Shown here: positions 1-7,944 of the stretch, piece by piece
How the letters are laid out: each line of letters starts with the position of its first letter
How positions within the stretch are numbered: position 1 is the stretch's first letter
Assembly: GCF_018070345.1 (NCBI RefSeq)
Contig: NZ_JAGPXX010000040.1
Span: 1 to 53,147 of the forward strand
DNA from: Streptomyces sp. F63
GTDB taxonomy: Bacteria; Actinomycetota; Actinomycetes; Streptomycetales; Streptomycetaceae
Length of the DNA: 53,147 nt
Direction: 5' to 3'
The notes under the pieces: model-generated
What the model was told of the DNA's origin: nothing
Seen by the model: only the letters and a program-made list of their open reading frames with translations
Databases searched by the model: none
Made by a program: the position numbers and the translations under genes

Positions 1-127
1 GTCGCAGGTCTAGTGCGACAGAAAGGTGGGCTCAGGTGAACAGTGCAGATCCGTGCGCACAGTTGAGGTCAGAGCAGGGCTCAGAAGCCATTCCCCACCC
101 CGCTAAAGCGGGGCGTCCCCTGGCTAG
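1..127 (+). mobile_element. Right end of an IS200/IS605-like (tnpB-type) element, contig-end copy
   Basis: These 127 bases are the exact reverse complement of 53021-53147. A 6-bp stem with a four-base loop (CCCCGC-TAAA-GCGGGG, about 98-113) lies some 14 nt from the point where the two copies diverge. The + frame is open from base 3 through the whole repeat and reads like a low-complexity protein tail (…EAIPHPAKAG…). A coding frame running through a subterminal hairpin at the element edge is typical of IS605-family tnpB right ends, where the 3' end of the gene overlaps the omegaRNA. The tnpB body is not in the window, so the family is an inference. The exact length of 127 probably reflects the assembler k-mer rather than the element length. 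Confidence 0.5.
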
Positions 128-792
128 TGTCCTGATGGACCCGCCAGCCTGGAGTGTTCCTCGCACCTCGTCGGCATCACCTGCACAGTCACACTCCTCC
201 TGTGGCCGACTTCAAGGATGTGTTCAAGCTGCCCACGCCAGACCGGGGTGCCTCCGATGGGCCGGAGCACAGCAGCCTCCTCGATGACGAAGCTCATCAG
301 CGGCGTGGGGCGTCGGGAGAAGACCTCCTGTCGAGCCATACGAGCCGCGACGAGCTGGTCAATCTCCGCGTCCCCGAGCAACGGTCGCCCCATGGAGAAG
401 ATGCACCGGGCGTATTCCTCTGTCTGCAGCAGACCCGGAACAGCCTGAGTACCGAACACGTGCAACTCGACGGCCGCAGCCTCCTGCTTCGCCACATCTC
501 GGAAGAACGCCGGAAACTGGGCCTTCTCCACCTCCTCCTTCATCTCCTGGAGCACACCGCCCGCGTCCAGAAGCTCATCCGCCTTGTCAATGAAGCGGGG
601 CGGTGGGACGCGCCGGCCCTGTTCGAAGGACGCGATGGTCGACGCCGAGTATCCCGTCGCTGCGCCGAAGTCCGGCCGCTCGATGCCCGCCCGCACCCGG
701 AACCGCTTCAGCTGGCGTCCGAACACGCACAGCGTCCCCGCGCCCTGCTCGCAGACCAACTCCGTACCCTCGTCCGGCTCTTGCTCGCTCAT
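124..792 (-). pseudogene. XRE-family regulator with DUF5753, C-terminus truncated
   Basis: The gene encodes about 222 residues from MSEQEPDEG, with an N-terminal helix-turn-helix and the front of a DUF5753 domain (AVPGLLQTEEYA, RMARQE, VIEEAAVLR). The start at 792 is chosen because GGAGG (801-805, reverse strand) lies 8 nt upstream; an upstream in-frame start at 909 would add a basic, unlikely leader. The product stops just after CEEHSRLAGP, where DUF5753 proteins normally continue for about 60 residues; compare the intact relative at 19434-20336. The stop codon lies inside the terminal repeat, so the gene is cut by the element. Such regulators normally pair with DUF397 proteins; none is visible here, and it may have lain beyond the break. 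Confidence 0.8.
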
Positions 793-1136
793 GCCGTTTA
801 CCTCCACAGCCGCCAACGCACCCCCGTACGCCCGGACACGCCTCACGGTGCGTACACCTCCCGGCGGGCGCGGACACATTCCGCGTGTAGGCGCCCACCG
901 TGCCGTCACCGTAGAAACGAACTAACCGGTATGTCCTATGAACAGCGGAAATTCCCACCCGCGGGTGACCGCACAGGGCTCTCCCCCTTCAGCTCCGGGG
1001 AGGGCTGTGGCAGCAAGCCCGGCATCTCGGTCCCCTCCAGCCGTGGCCCAGCACGCAGTCCTTAACCCATTGGCGGCCCCCGTGACCAGGGCTCTAGCGT
1101 GGGGCCGACCGTCATCGCCACCTCCCGGGAGTCCGC

Positions 1137-1721
1137 GTGTCCACCGTCACCACGTCGATGTTCACCTTCCTCCTCGGGGACGACGCCGCCCTCATCCCCC
1201 GTACGCCCGCGATCACCGCCGCGTATCACGAGGTGTTCACGGCGAACTTCGAGCGGATCACCCGCTGGAACCCGAGCCCCGAAGGTCGGCCCACCCCGGA
1301 GGACACCCGGCGGAACCTCGCCGAGGCGGGGCGGGCCTGGGTGGACGGAACACGCCTGCCGCTGGCCATCGGGGTGAAGACGGAGGGCGGGTGGCGGCTG
1401 GTCGGCGGAGTGGGCCTGGAGATCAACGGCACCGCCGGGACGGGCGAGGCGGGTTACTGGCTCGACGCCTCCGCCGAAGGGCGCGGCCTGGCCACCCGGG
1501 CCATGTCGGCCCTGCTGGACGAGGCGTTCGGCCGTCTCGGCCTGCACCGGGTGGAGCTGCGCATCGCCCCCACCAACGAGCCGAGCCGGAAGATGGCCCG
1601 GCGCCTGGGCTTCACGGAGGAAGGCATGCTGCGCGAGGCCCTGGCCTTCCCCGACGGGCGGCAGGACGAGCTGGTCTACGGCCTGCTGGCGGAGGAGTGG
1701 CGCGGCGCCGCACGCGGCTGA
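1137..1721 (+). CDS. GNAT-family N-acetyltransferase (RimJ/RimL type)
   Basis: A 194-residue protein with the layout of ribosomal-protein/antibiotic-type GNAT acetyltransferases. The acetyl-CoA binding stretch appears as ASAEGRGLATRA (Q/RxxGxA/G-like), followed by a beta-alpha unit ending in NEPSRKMARRLGF and EGMLREA, both characteristic of RimJ/RimL relatives. It probably transfers an acetyl group from acetyl-CoA to an amine; the substrate cannot be read from sequence. The GTG at 1137 follows a GGGAG; an internal ATG at 1158 is an alternative start. It stands alone between the truncated regulator and the convergent cpt-like gene. Confidence 0.85.
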   Translation: MSTVTTSMFTFLLGDDAALIPRTPAITAAYHEVFTANFERITRWNPSPEGRPTPEDTRRNLAEAGRAWVDGTRLPLAIGVKTEGGWRLVGGVGLEINGTAGTGEAGYWLDASAEGRGLATRAMSALLDEAFGRLGLHRVELRIAPTNEPSRKMARRLGFTEEGMLREALAFPDGRQDELVYGLLAEEWRGAARG

Positions 1722-1937
1722 CGCGAGGGGTGGCGGCACTCCGTCCCCGCCGTTTCGTCCGCGACGGCCTCGGACGGACGGACGGCCCGTGACGTGCTTC
1801 GGGGCAAGGACGGGCAGGCCCACCGGGTACGGCTCCGGCTGAGACCGCACCGAGCACAGTGGCGTTCAGCGGTCCGAGGGACAGAGCGGCCGACGGGACC
1901 CGGGGCGGGTCCGGGCGGCGGGGGGCCGGTCCCGCGA

Positions 1938-2471
1938 TCAGGTGACGCGGGCGGCGATGGTCCGGGCACAGGCCAGGGACTCGGTATGCGTCGTGTCCAC
2001 TTCCACGTCGTAGACGACTCCGTCGTGGACCAGCTCCGCCTGTGCCGCGGCCATCCCCTGGACGCGGTCGCCCCGGGCGACCTCGCGGCCCGAGGCGACC
2101 GCGCTCTCGCACCTGACGCCGACCCACAGCACTGCCAGTCCGTCCGTGGCCTTCCGCCACCGCTGCTGGGACGCCGCGCCGCCGAGGAAGACGTCATCGA
2201 CGATGATCCCGGCGCCCGCTCGGGCCATGGCCGCGATGCCCTCCGTCCAGGCCGCCTCCAGCGCCCGGAAGTCCGCCCCGACGCTCACCCCGCCGTCCGC
2301 CGCGAACGTGATCCCCTCGTCCGACGCCTGCGTCTTCGCGGGCACGGCGTCGATGAAGGAGTCGATCCCGAACGCCAGCCACGGGTCCGGCAGTACGGCC
2401 TGGAGACACCGTACGATCCCGGACTTCCCCGAGCTGGAACCACCGTTGAGAATGATCATCTGCGTCGTCAC
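1938..2471 (-). CDS. cpt: Chloramphenicol 3-O-phosphotransferase family protein
   Basis: 177 residues, the usual size of the chloramphenicol phosphotransferase of the chloramphenicol producer S. venezuelae, which it resembles closely along its length from memory (MIILNGGSSSGKSGIVRCLQ; VDDVFLGGAA; VLWVGVRC; ARGDRVQGMAA). The P-loop GGSSSGKS is at about residues 10-17, and Asp37 (FGIDS) matches the catalytic aspartate of the family. The enzyme would use ATP to phosphorylate the C-3 hydroxyl of chloramphenicol and inactivate it. No chloramphenicol biosynthesis or efflux genes are nearby, so it stands as a lone resistance or self-protection gene; a related small-molecule kinase role is possible. 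Confidence 0.85.
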   Translation of the reverse strand: MTTQMIILNGGSSSGKSGIVRCLQAVLPDPWLAFGIDSFIDAVPAKTQASDEGITFAADGGVSVGADFRALEAAWTEGIAAMARAGAGIIVDDVFLGGAASQQRWRKATDGLAVLWVGVRCESAVASGREVARGDRVQGMAAAQAELVHDGVVYDVEVDTTHTESLACARTIAARVT

Positions 2472-2822
2472 CGCGCCACGATAGGGCGCTTGTCCTCACG
2501 GCGCCGAACGAATATCGGCGCACCCGCTTCCGCTGTCGCCCCCCGGTACACCCGCGGGGCGGCCGTGGCCGCGTCGGGGACCGGCCGGCTCGCCCGCGTG
2601 GGTACTCCATGCGTGCGGCCCGCCGAATTCCCGGCCCGGCTCGCGCGGGCCGCCGGAACCGGCCGGGGCGGGCGCCGTCGTGGCGCCTCGGGCCCTCGGG
2701 AAGGGTCCGCTGGCGTGTCGTGGCGGCACGGCGGGATCTGCGGCACGCCTCCGCCGCATGGTAGGTGTCAGTCCTCTCAGGAGGTCTCAGACCCCGCCGG
2801 ACGATCACCTCAGGGACACGGG
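2472..2822. other. Intergenic region, no gene called
   Basis: About 350 bases between the divergent cpt-like and phosphatase genes. Open frames here are arginine/proline-rich shadows with no recognisable domain. It presumably holds the promoters of both flanking genes, but I could not pick out convincing hexamers. Confidence 0.4.
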
Positions 2823-3974
2823 ATGCGCAAGGGCCGCACGAAAGCGATGGAAGCGACGGAGAGGCGCCGGCGGCTCCGGTGGCTGCCGGCCGCGGTGATC
2901 GCGGTCGCGCTCGTGGTCGACGTGGCCACCCCGGGGAGCATCAGTGTGTTCCCCCTGCTCGCGGCCGCGCCGAGCGTGGCCGCCCCGCTGCTCTCCCTGG
3001 GCGGGACGATCGCCACCGGCGTGGCGGCGACCCTCGTGGGGAGCGAACTGCTGTATCTGGCGGGGGAGCCGACCCAGGAAAGCCTCGTCGCGGTCATCAG
3101 CATGGTCGTTCTCACCGGGACCGCGGCGGTCCTCAACGTGCTGCTGACACGGGACCGGCGGCAGTTGCGGACGAGCCGCGAGGTAGCGGCGGCGGTGCAG
3201 CAGGCGGTGCTCGCGGATCCGCCGTCCCGGGTGGGACGGCTGGCCGTGGCCTCCCGGTACGAGGTCGCCCACGAGGAGGCCGCCATCGGCGGCGATCTCT
3301 TCGCGGTCAAGGAGACCCCCCACGGCGTCCGGATGCTCATCGCCGATGTGCGCGGCAAGGGGCTTGAGGCGGTCCGTACGGTCAACGCCCTGCTCGGCTC
3401 GTTCCACGAGGCCGCGGAACACCGCCCGGATCTGCCGGGTGTCGTCCGGCAGCTGGAGGACCGGATGCGGGACACCATCGGTCAGGCGAGCGGGGAGGAG
3501 GGCGAGTCGTTCGCCACGGCCGTCATCGCGGAGGTCTCCCCGGACAGCTCGGCGGTGCGGATCGCCAACCGGGGCCACCCCGCGCCGCTGCTGGTCCATG
3601 ACGGCGGGGTGAGCCCGCTGGAACCGGCCACGCCGTCCCTGCCCCTGGGCCTGGGGGGCCTCGGCCGCGGCGACGTCCCGGTCGACCGGTTCGACCTGCC
3701 CGACAGGGCCACCCTGGTGCTGTTCACCGACGGCATCGACGAGGCCCGTGACGCGAACGGTGTGTTCTTCGATCCCGTTCCGGTGCTGTCACGGCCTTTT
3801 CCGCCCGATCCGGACGCGGTGCTCGACGCCCTCCTCTCCGCCGTCTTCCGGCACACCGGGGGCACCCTGCAGGACGACGCCGTGCTCCTCGCCGTCACCC
3901 CGGACGGGGACGGCGCCGTCGCCGGGGGCGGACAGCGGCACAACGCGGTGGCGCGCCCACGGCATGGCGGGTAG
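2823..3974 (+). CDS. Membrane-anchored PP2C/SpoIIE-family serine phosphatase
   Basis: 383 residues. The N-terminal third has about three to four hydrophobic helices (LPAAVIAVALVVDVA; VFPLLAAAPSVAAPLL; ESLVAVISMVVLTGTAAVLNVLL), followed by a cytoplasmic SpoIIE-type PP2C domain. Metal-binding motifs are visible: IGGDLF near residue 157, LIADVRGKG near 175, LFTDGIDEAR and DDAVLLAV near the end. This type dephosphorylates anti-sigma-factor antagonists in partner-switching control of alternative sigma factors in Streptomyces. The frame is open far upstream (to about 1794), but that part is antisense to cpt; ATG 2823 begins the recognisable protein. No anti-sigma or antagonist gene is adjacent. Confidence 0.88.
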   Translation: MRKGRTKAMEATERRRRLRWLPAAVIAVALVVDVATPGSISVFPLLAAAPSVAAPLLSLGGTIATGVAATLVGSELLYLAGEPTQESLVAVISMVVLTGTAAVLNVLLTRDRRQLRTSREVAAAVQQAVLADPPSRVGRLAVASRYEVAHEEAAIGGDLFAVKETPHGVRMLIADVRGKGLEAVRTVNALLGSFHEAAEHRPDLPGVVRQLEDRMRDTIGQASGEEGESFATAVIAEVSPDSSAVRIANRGHPAPLLVHDGGVSPLEPATPSLPLGLGGLGRGDVPVDRFDLPDRATLVLFTDGIDEARDANGVFFDPVPVLSRPFPPDPDAVLDALLSAVFRHTGGTLQDDAVLLAVTPDGDGAVAGGGQRHNAVARPRHGG

Positions 3975-4015
3975 CCCGGTCCGCGCGTCCTTCCGGCCCG
4001 CCCGGCCCGCCGGGC

Positions 4016-4942
4016 TCAGTCGTCCGAGCACGAGTAGTCGTCGATGTCGTCCGAGGCCGGCTTGTAGTGCTGCTCGAAGTCCGGGTCCTCCTTGGCCAGC
4101 CGGGGGAAGTGGCTCCGGAAGGCGTTGCGCCAGTCCTGGTCCGTCCCGAGGAAGCGGCGCAGCGCGTCGGCGATCTTCCGGCAGTCGTGCTCCCGGCCCT
4201 CCTGGATGCCCACGCCGTAGCGCTGGGGTGAGCCGAGTTCCAGCTTCTCGACCACCTTGACGTCGTCGTACCGCTCCATGAACCCGTACAGCACCGCGCG
4301 GTCCGTCCAGACGGCGTCGAAGTTGCCGCGCCGCAGCTGGTCCACGCACTGGGAGTAGCTGTCGCGCAGGTCGATACGGGCCTTCGGCAGCAGCTGGGCG
4401 AGCTTCTTCCCGGAGCCGGGTGTCTCGGGTGCCGAGGTGGAGCCCGAGACGGTGCAGATCACCTTGCCCGCCGTGGTCTCCCGGGAAGTGATGTCCTCGT
4501 TGCCGGCGCGGACGAGGAGGCCCTGCCGCGTCTGGAAGTAGGGCCCGGCGAAGTCGACCTGCTCCTCGCGGTCCTCGGTGATGGAGTACGTGGCGATCAC
4601 CAGGTGGGAGGTGCCGTTCTCGAGCACCTTCTCGCGGCGGTGGGACGGTTCGTCCTTGAGGTCCATGGTGAACCCCAGTTCGTGGCTCAAGTACTCCGCC
4701 AGGTCCTTCTCGAAGCCGGCGTAGGCGCGCGTCTCCTGGTCTTGGAAGTTGAAGCCGGGCTGGTCATACTTCACGGCGATGCGCACCGCGCCGTCGAAGA
4801 GGGAGTCCTCGGGTTCCTCCTCCGCCGGGGAAGGAGCGGGCTTCGGCCCCGGAGCGGGTTCCTCGCTCCCGCCTCCGCAGGCCGTCGCCAGAAGCAGGAC
4901 GCCGCCCACCGCCGCAGCGGTGAGCCGGGTGATCGGGCTCAT
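4016..4942 (-). CDS. Glutamate-type ABC transporter solute-binding lipoprotein
   Basis: 308 residues with a lipobox (LATAC, Cys22) and a proline-rich linker, then a family 3 extracellular solute-binding domain: AGFEKDLAEYLS, REKVLENGTSHLVIATYSIT, VDFAGPYFQTRQGLLV, WTDRAVLYGF, and a C-terminal WRNAFRSHFPRL helix. Family 3 proteins bind glutamate and other polar amino acids. No permease or ATPase genes are nearby; instead it follows a membrane protein gene by 15 nt in the same direction, so the pair may be a sensing unit, or may work with a transporter encoded elsewhere. Confidence 0.85.
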   Translation of the reverse strand: MSPITRLTAAAVGGVLLLATACGGGSEEPAPGPKPAPSPAEEEPEDSLFDGAVRIAVKYDQPGFNFQDQETRAYAGFEKDLAEYLSHELGFTMDLKDEPSHRREKVLENGTSHLVIATYSITEDREEQVDFAGPYFQTRQGLLVRAGNEDITSRETTAGKVICTVSGSTSAPETPGSGKKLAQLLPKARIDLRDSYSQCVDQLRRGNFDAVWTDRAVLYGFMERYDDVKVVEKLELGSPQRYGVGIQEGREHDCRKIADALRRFLGTDQDWRNAFRSHFPRLAKEDPDFEQHYKPASDDIDDYSCSDD

Positions 4943-4957
4943 GGGGTCTCCCGCAGT

Positions 4958-5584
4958 TCAGTCGTTGTCGAGTACGGCCCGCGCCACGCGGAGCGTGAGT
5001 TCGCAGCCCGGGTCGGACACGAGTTCCGCCTCCAGGCGGACGGTGCGCTTCTCCCGGTCGAGGGCGATGGTCATCTCCTCACCGATCCGCGCCTCCGGCC
5101 GTCCTCCGTCGGCGCCTCCGGTGACCCGCAGGGAGCTCGACGGGACGCAGGGCGATCCAAATCCGAGGTCCTCGGCCTCGAAGGTGAGGCGGAGCCGGTC
5201 CCGGGGGGCGGGGGTTTTCAGCCGGATGACGGCCTTCTCGCCGTTCTCCAGGGAGGCCGCGCCCTTGCTGAGCTTCACGGATTCCGTCACGGGGAGGGAG
5301 CGCGACTCCTCGATGTACCGCCATGCGAACAGCCCGCTCACGACCACGACGAGCAGCAGGCAGAGGACCATCACCAACTGCCAGGCGGAGTAGGTGTCGT
5401 GGACGAGGCCGAAGAGGGCGAAGACGAGGAGCACGATGCTGCACACCGTGGCGAGCGCCGTCTGCGCGGTCGTGACGGTGTCCGGGAAGAGAGCGAAGGG
5501 GAGGACGGACAGCACGATCGCCAGCAGAATGATCAACACCACGGCCCAGGGCGCGCGCCGCCCGAGTTCGGCAACCTTCTTCAT
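4958..5584 (-). CDS. Membrane protein with extracytoplasmic C-terminal domain, unknown function
   Basis: About 208 residues from MKKVAELGRR, chosen because a G-rich ribosome binding site (GGGGGG) sits 5-6 nt upstream at about 5590-5595; an upstream start at 5677 would add a basic leader. Three hydrophobic segments (about residues 13-33, 40-62, 68-88) are followed by a roughly 115-residue soluble domain rich in beta-prone stretches, with two cysteines (SPCVPSS and DPGCELT) that could form a disulphide outside the membrane. I do not recognise the family. It is co-directional with, and 15 nt upstream of, the solute-binding lipoprotein, so they are probably one operon. Confidence 0.7.
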   Translation of the reverse strand: MKKVAELGRRAPWAVVLIILLAIVLSVLPFALFPDTVTTAQTALATVCSIVLLVFALFGLVHDTYSAWQLVMVLCLLLVVVVSGLFAWRYIEESRSLPVTESVKLSKGAASLENGEKAVIRLKTPAPRDRLRLTFEAEDLGFGSPCVPSSSLRVTGGADGGRPEARIGEEMTIALDREKRTVRLEAELVSDPGCELTLRVARAVLDND

Positions 5585-5794
5585 CCCGACCCCCCGTCGG
5601 CGGCACTGCCCCGTCAGTGCCTCTCCATGGTGCCGTACAACGCCTGTCGCGGTCAGCGGTTGCCGCCACTCCCGCACCGGAACCTCCGGCGGGCCTCCGG
5701 GGCAGCGGATCAGGCTTCCCGCCAGGCGCTCACGCCCCTGCGGTCACAGCGGCAGCCATCCGCCCCAACTCTTCACACGGTGCGCAATTCCGTT

Positions 5795-5954
5795 CCGGAA
5801 GCTTTCCGGTAATTGAACGGTACGCAGCCTTTCCGGTGAGCGCCCGGACCCCTCTTCTCAGCCAGGGCGGCGCCCTGAGCGAAGCGGCTGAGCTGCGCCG
5901 TCCAAGGGATGAGCGAGCGAAAGGAGGCCCCGTTTCCCGCCGGAAACTTTCCGG
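5795..5954. promoter_or_regulatory. Two near-identical 15-bp palindromes (CCGGAARCTTTCCGG) in a 650-bp gap
   Basis: In the gap between the divergent genes ending at 5584 and starting at 6243, CCGGAAGCTTTCCGG occurs at 5795-5809 and CCGGAAACTTTCCGG at 5940-5954, both followed by TAA. The second is a perfect 7+1+7 inverted repeat; the first has one mismatched pair. A half-site TTTCCGGT lies near 5829-5836. Spaced symmetric copies suggest operators for a dimeric regulator of the divergent transcription units. Short open frames in 5585-6242 are not convincing genes. Confidence 0.45.
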
Positions 5955-6242
5955 TAACCGCAGCGCGACCTACAGTTCCGGTCACCCGGGAACGTGATCC
6001 CCGCCACAGGTCTGTTCGTCCCACCGACCCACGGCCTGAGCTGCCGCGACGTCTCGCGGACGGGGAGCCGAACGGACCGGGCGCCCACCGGCATCCCAAC
6101 CATGACCTGCGCGTTCACCGGATCATGATGGGCCGGAAGTGAATGGCGGCCGCGGTCGTACCACATTTACCGTTCTTGTCATCGCCAGGCCGGTGCTGGT
6201 TCACCGCGCGTACACCCCCCACATCACCGGAAGGTACCCGCC

Positions 6243-6884
6243 ATGGCCCAACCTGTCCTGTTTCTCTGCGATATCGCCGCAGTGGCCCTCCTGGTGTTCG
6301 GCCTCTACTTCCCGCGCCACCGCCGCCGGGACCTGGTGGTGGCCTTCCTCGGTGTCAACGTCGGTGTGCTCGCGGTCGCCAGCTCCCTCGCCAACAGCGG
6401 CTCCAGTACCGGGCTCGGCCTGGGCATGGCCCTCTTCGGCGTCCTGTCGATCATCCGGCTCCGCTCCACCGAACTCGACCAGCACGAAGTCGCCTACTAC
6501 TTCTCCGCCTTGGCCCTCGGCGTCCTCGGCGCCATGGCGACCACCAACCTCTGGCGGTCCGCCGGGCTGATGGCGCTGATCCTGGCCGTGCTCTACGTGG
6601 GTGACCACCCACGGCTGTTCCGCAGCTACAGACGTCAGGTGATGGTGCTGGACACGGCGCTGCCCGACCACACCGCGCTGGTGGCGCACCTGGAGAACAC
6701 CCTCGGGACCCGGGTCCACTCGGCCACCGTGCAGCGGCTCGACCTGGTCAACGACACCACCGTGGTGGACGTCCGCTACCGCGGCGTCCCCGCGGGCCGC
6801 GGCGCCAAGGGCGAGACCACGGCCCGGACCGGGCCGGCACCCACCGCCGGCCCGGGCGCGTCCCCGCTGACGGTGCGGCCGTGA
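6243..6884 (+). CDS. DUF4956 family membrane protein
   Basis: 213 residues with about four to five transmembrane helices in the first 130 (LFLCDIAAVALLVFGLYF; VVAFLGVNVGVLAVASSLA; LGLGMALFGVLSIIRL; YYFSALALGVLGAM; AGLMALILAVLYV), then a cytoplasmic tail with a ferredoxin-like beta-alpha look (VMVLDTALPDHTALVAHLE). FGVLSIIRLRSTEL is typical of DUF4956. The family recurs beside VTC-domain and CotH genes, as here: its stop overlaps the start of the next gene by 4 nt. Inference: it is the membrane component of a phosphate or polyphosphate-linked system with the two downstream genes. The upstream gap contains the paired palindromes. Confidence 0.85.
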   Translation: MAQPVLFLCDIAAVALLVFGLYFPRHRRRDLVVAFLGVNVGVLAVASSLANSGSSTGLGLGMALFGVLSIIRLRSTELDQHEVAYYFSALALGVLGAMATTNLWRSAGLMALILAVLYVGDHPRLFRSYRRQVMVLDTALPDHTALVAHLENTLGTRVHSATVQRLDLVNDTTVVDVRYRGVPAGRGAKGETTARTGPAPTAGPGASPLTVRP

Positions 6885-7714
6885 AGGCCCCCGCACCGCT
6901 CGGTGCCGCGCTCGGCGAGCTGCCGCCCATCGGACTGGACGAACTCCTCGCCTGCGCCATGCTGCAGACCCGCGTCGACCGCAAGTACGTGCTGCCGGCC
7001 GACGCGCTGACCACCCTGCTGACCCGGGTGCCCGCCGACACCAGGGTCCTGGAGATCGACGGTGACCGCCGCTTCGCCTACCGGTCGCTGTACTTCGACA
7101 CTCCGGACCTCCTCAGCTACCGGCTGACCGCGCACCGCCGGCGCCGCCGGTTCAAGGTCCGCACCCGGGTCTACGAGCAGTCGGACGAGTGCTGGCTGGA
7201 GGTGAAGACCCGCGGCTCCCGCGACAACACCGTCAAGGCGCGCCTGCCCTACGCCCCGGACGACCACGACACGCTCGTCCCCGGGCGGCGGTTCGTCGAC
7301 ACCACCCTGGCCGGGAACCGCATCGACGGCAGCCACCGGTTCACGTTCGTGCCGACGCTCACCACCCGCTACCACCGGGCCACCCTCTACCTCCCGGGCA
7401 CCAACAGCCGCGTCACCATCGACACCGGGCTGATGTGGCGGGACGGCGACCGCGAGCTGTGCCTGCCGCACATGGCGATCGTGGAGACCAAGACGGGCTC
7501 CACGGCCTCCCCCGTCGACCGGCTGCTGTGGCAGAACAAGTACCGGCCCAGCCGCATCTCCAAGTACGCCACCGGCCTCGCCGCGCTGCGCCCGTACCTG
7601 CCCGCCACACCCTGGCGCCGCACGCTGCGCCGGGACTTCCGGGAGGGGGCGTCCGGCGCCGACGACGCGTACCCGCCGGCGAGGGAGCTGTCGGGCGCCG
7701 GCGCGGTCGGCTGA
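6881..7714 (+). CDS. VTC-domain protein (polyphosphate polymerase-like)
   Basis: 277 residues. The motifs are those of the VTC tunnel domain, whose eukaryotic members polymerise ATP gamma-phosphate into polyphosphate: an early TRVDRKYVLP strand, FAYRSLYFDTPD, the basic strand RRRRFKVRTRVY, CWLEVKTRG, LTTRYHRATLYL, a lone TIDTGL strand, and the acidic IVETKTG followed by a KYRPSRISKYATG helix. The basic and glutamate residues of the triphosphate tunnel appear intact, though polymerase activity is not proven by sequence. The GTG start overlaps the DUF4956 stop (GTGA), so the genes are translationally coupled. Confidence 0.87.
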   Translation: MKAPAPLGAALGELPPIGLDELLACAMLQTRVDRKYVLPADALTTLLTRVPADTRVLEIDGDRRFAYRSLYFDTPDLLSYRLTAHRRRRRFKVRTRVYEQSDECWLEVKTRGSRDNTVKARLPYAPDDHDTLVPGRRFVDTTLAGNRIDGSHRFTFVPTLTTRYHRATLYLPGTNSRVTIDTGLMWRDGDRELCLPHMAIVETKTGSTASPVDRLLWQNKYRPSRISKYATGLAALRPYLPATPWRRTLRRDFREGASGADDAYPPARELSGAGAVG

Positions 7715-7813
7715 GGTCCCGCCCGGGAACGCAGGCCGCCGTCAACTCCGGTGGCGCGGCCGGGGGTTCGGGGGCCGGGTGCCGGGTGCCCTACCCCGTC
7801 GCCCGGCGGCGCG

Positions 7814-7847
7814 TACCAGCACAGCACGTACCAGCACATACCAGCAC
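7814..7847 (+). repeat. Three direct repeats of TACCAGCAC upstream of the CotH gene
   Basis: TACCAGCAC occurs at 7814-7822, 7829-7837 and 7839-7847, about 100 bases before the CotH start and 100 bases after the VTC stop. The 15- and 10-base spacings could suit cooperative binding of a regulator on one DNA face, or the repeats may be decay of a duplicated stretch. No regulator is adjacent. Confidence 0.4.
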
Positions 7848-7944
7848 GTGAAGCACTCACACGTACGCACACACGGATAGAGGAACGCGGGCCCGGCGGC
7901 AGCCAACGGCGTCTGCCGCCGGCACACCGTGCCCCTTCGCGAAG

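Noticed and set aside
1794..2822. N-terminal extension of the first SpoIIE phosphatase
   Set aside because: The frame is open, but it is antisense to the cpt-like gene and reads as Arg/Pro-rich noise; the membrane domain starts at ATG 2823.
5909..6142. Short gene behind AAGGAGG in the palindrome-bearing gap
   Set aside because: The GGAGG lies inside the frame and not ahead of the start, the product is basic and low-complexity, and no family is apparent.
7801..7850. CRISPR array at the TACCAGCAC repeats
   Set aside because: Only three 9-bp units with 6- and 1-base gaps; no spacers of array length and no cas genes in the window.
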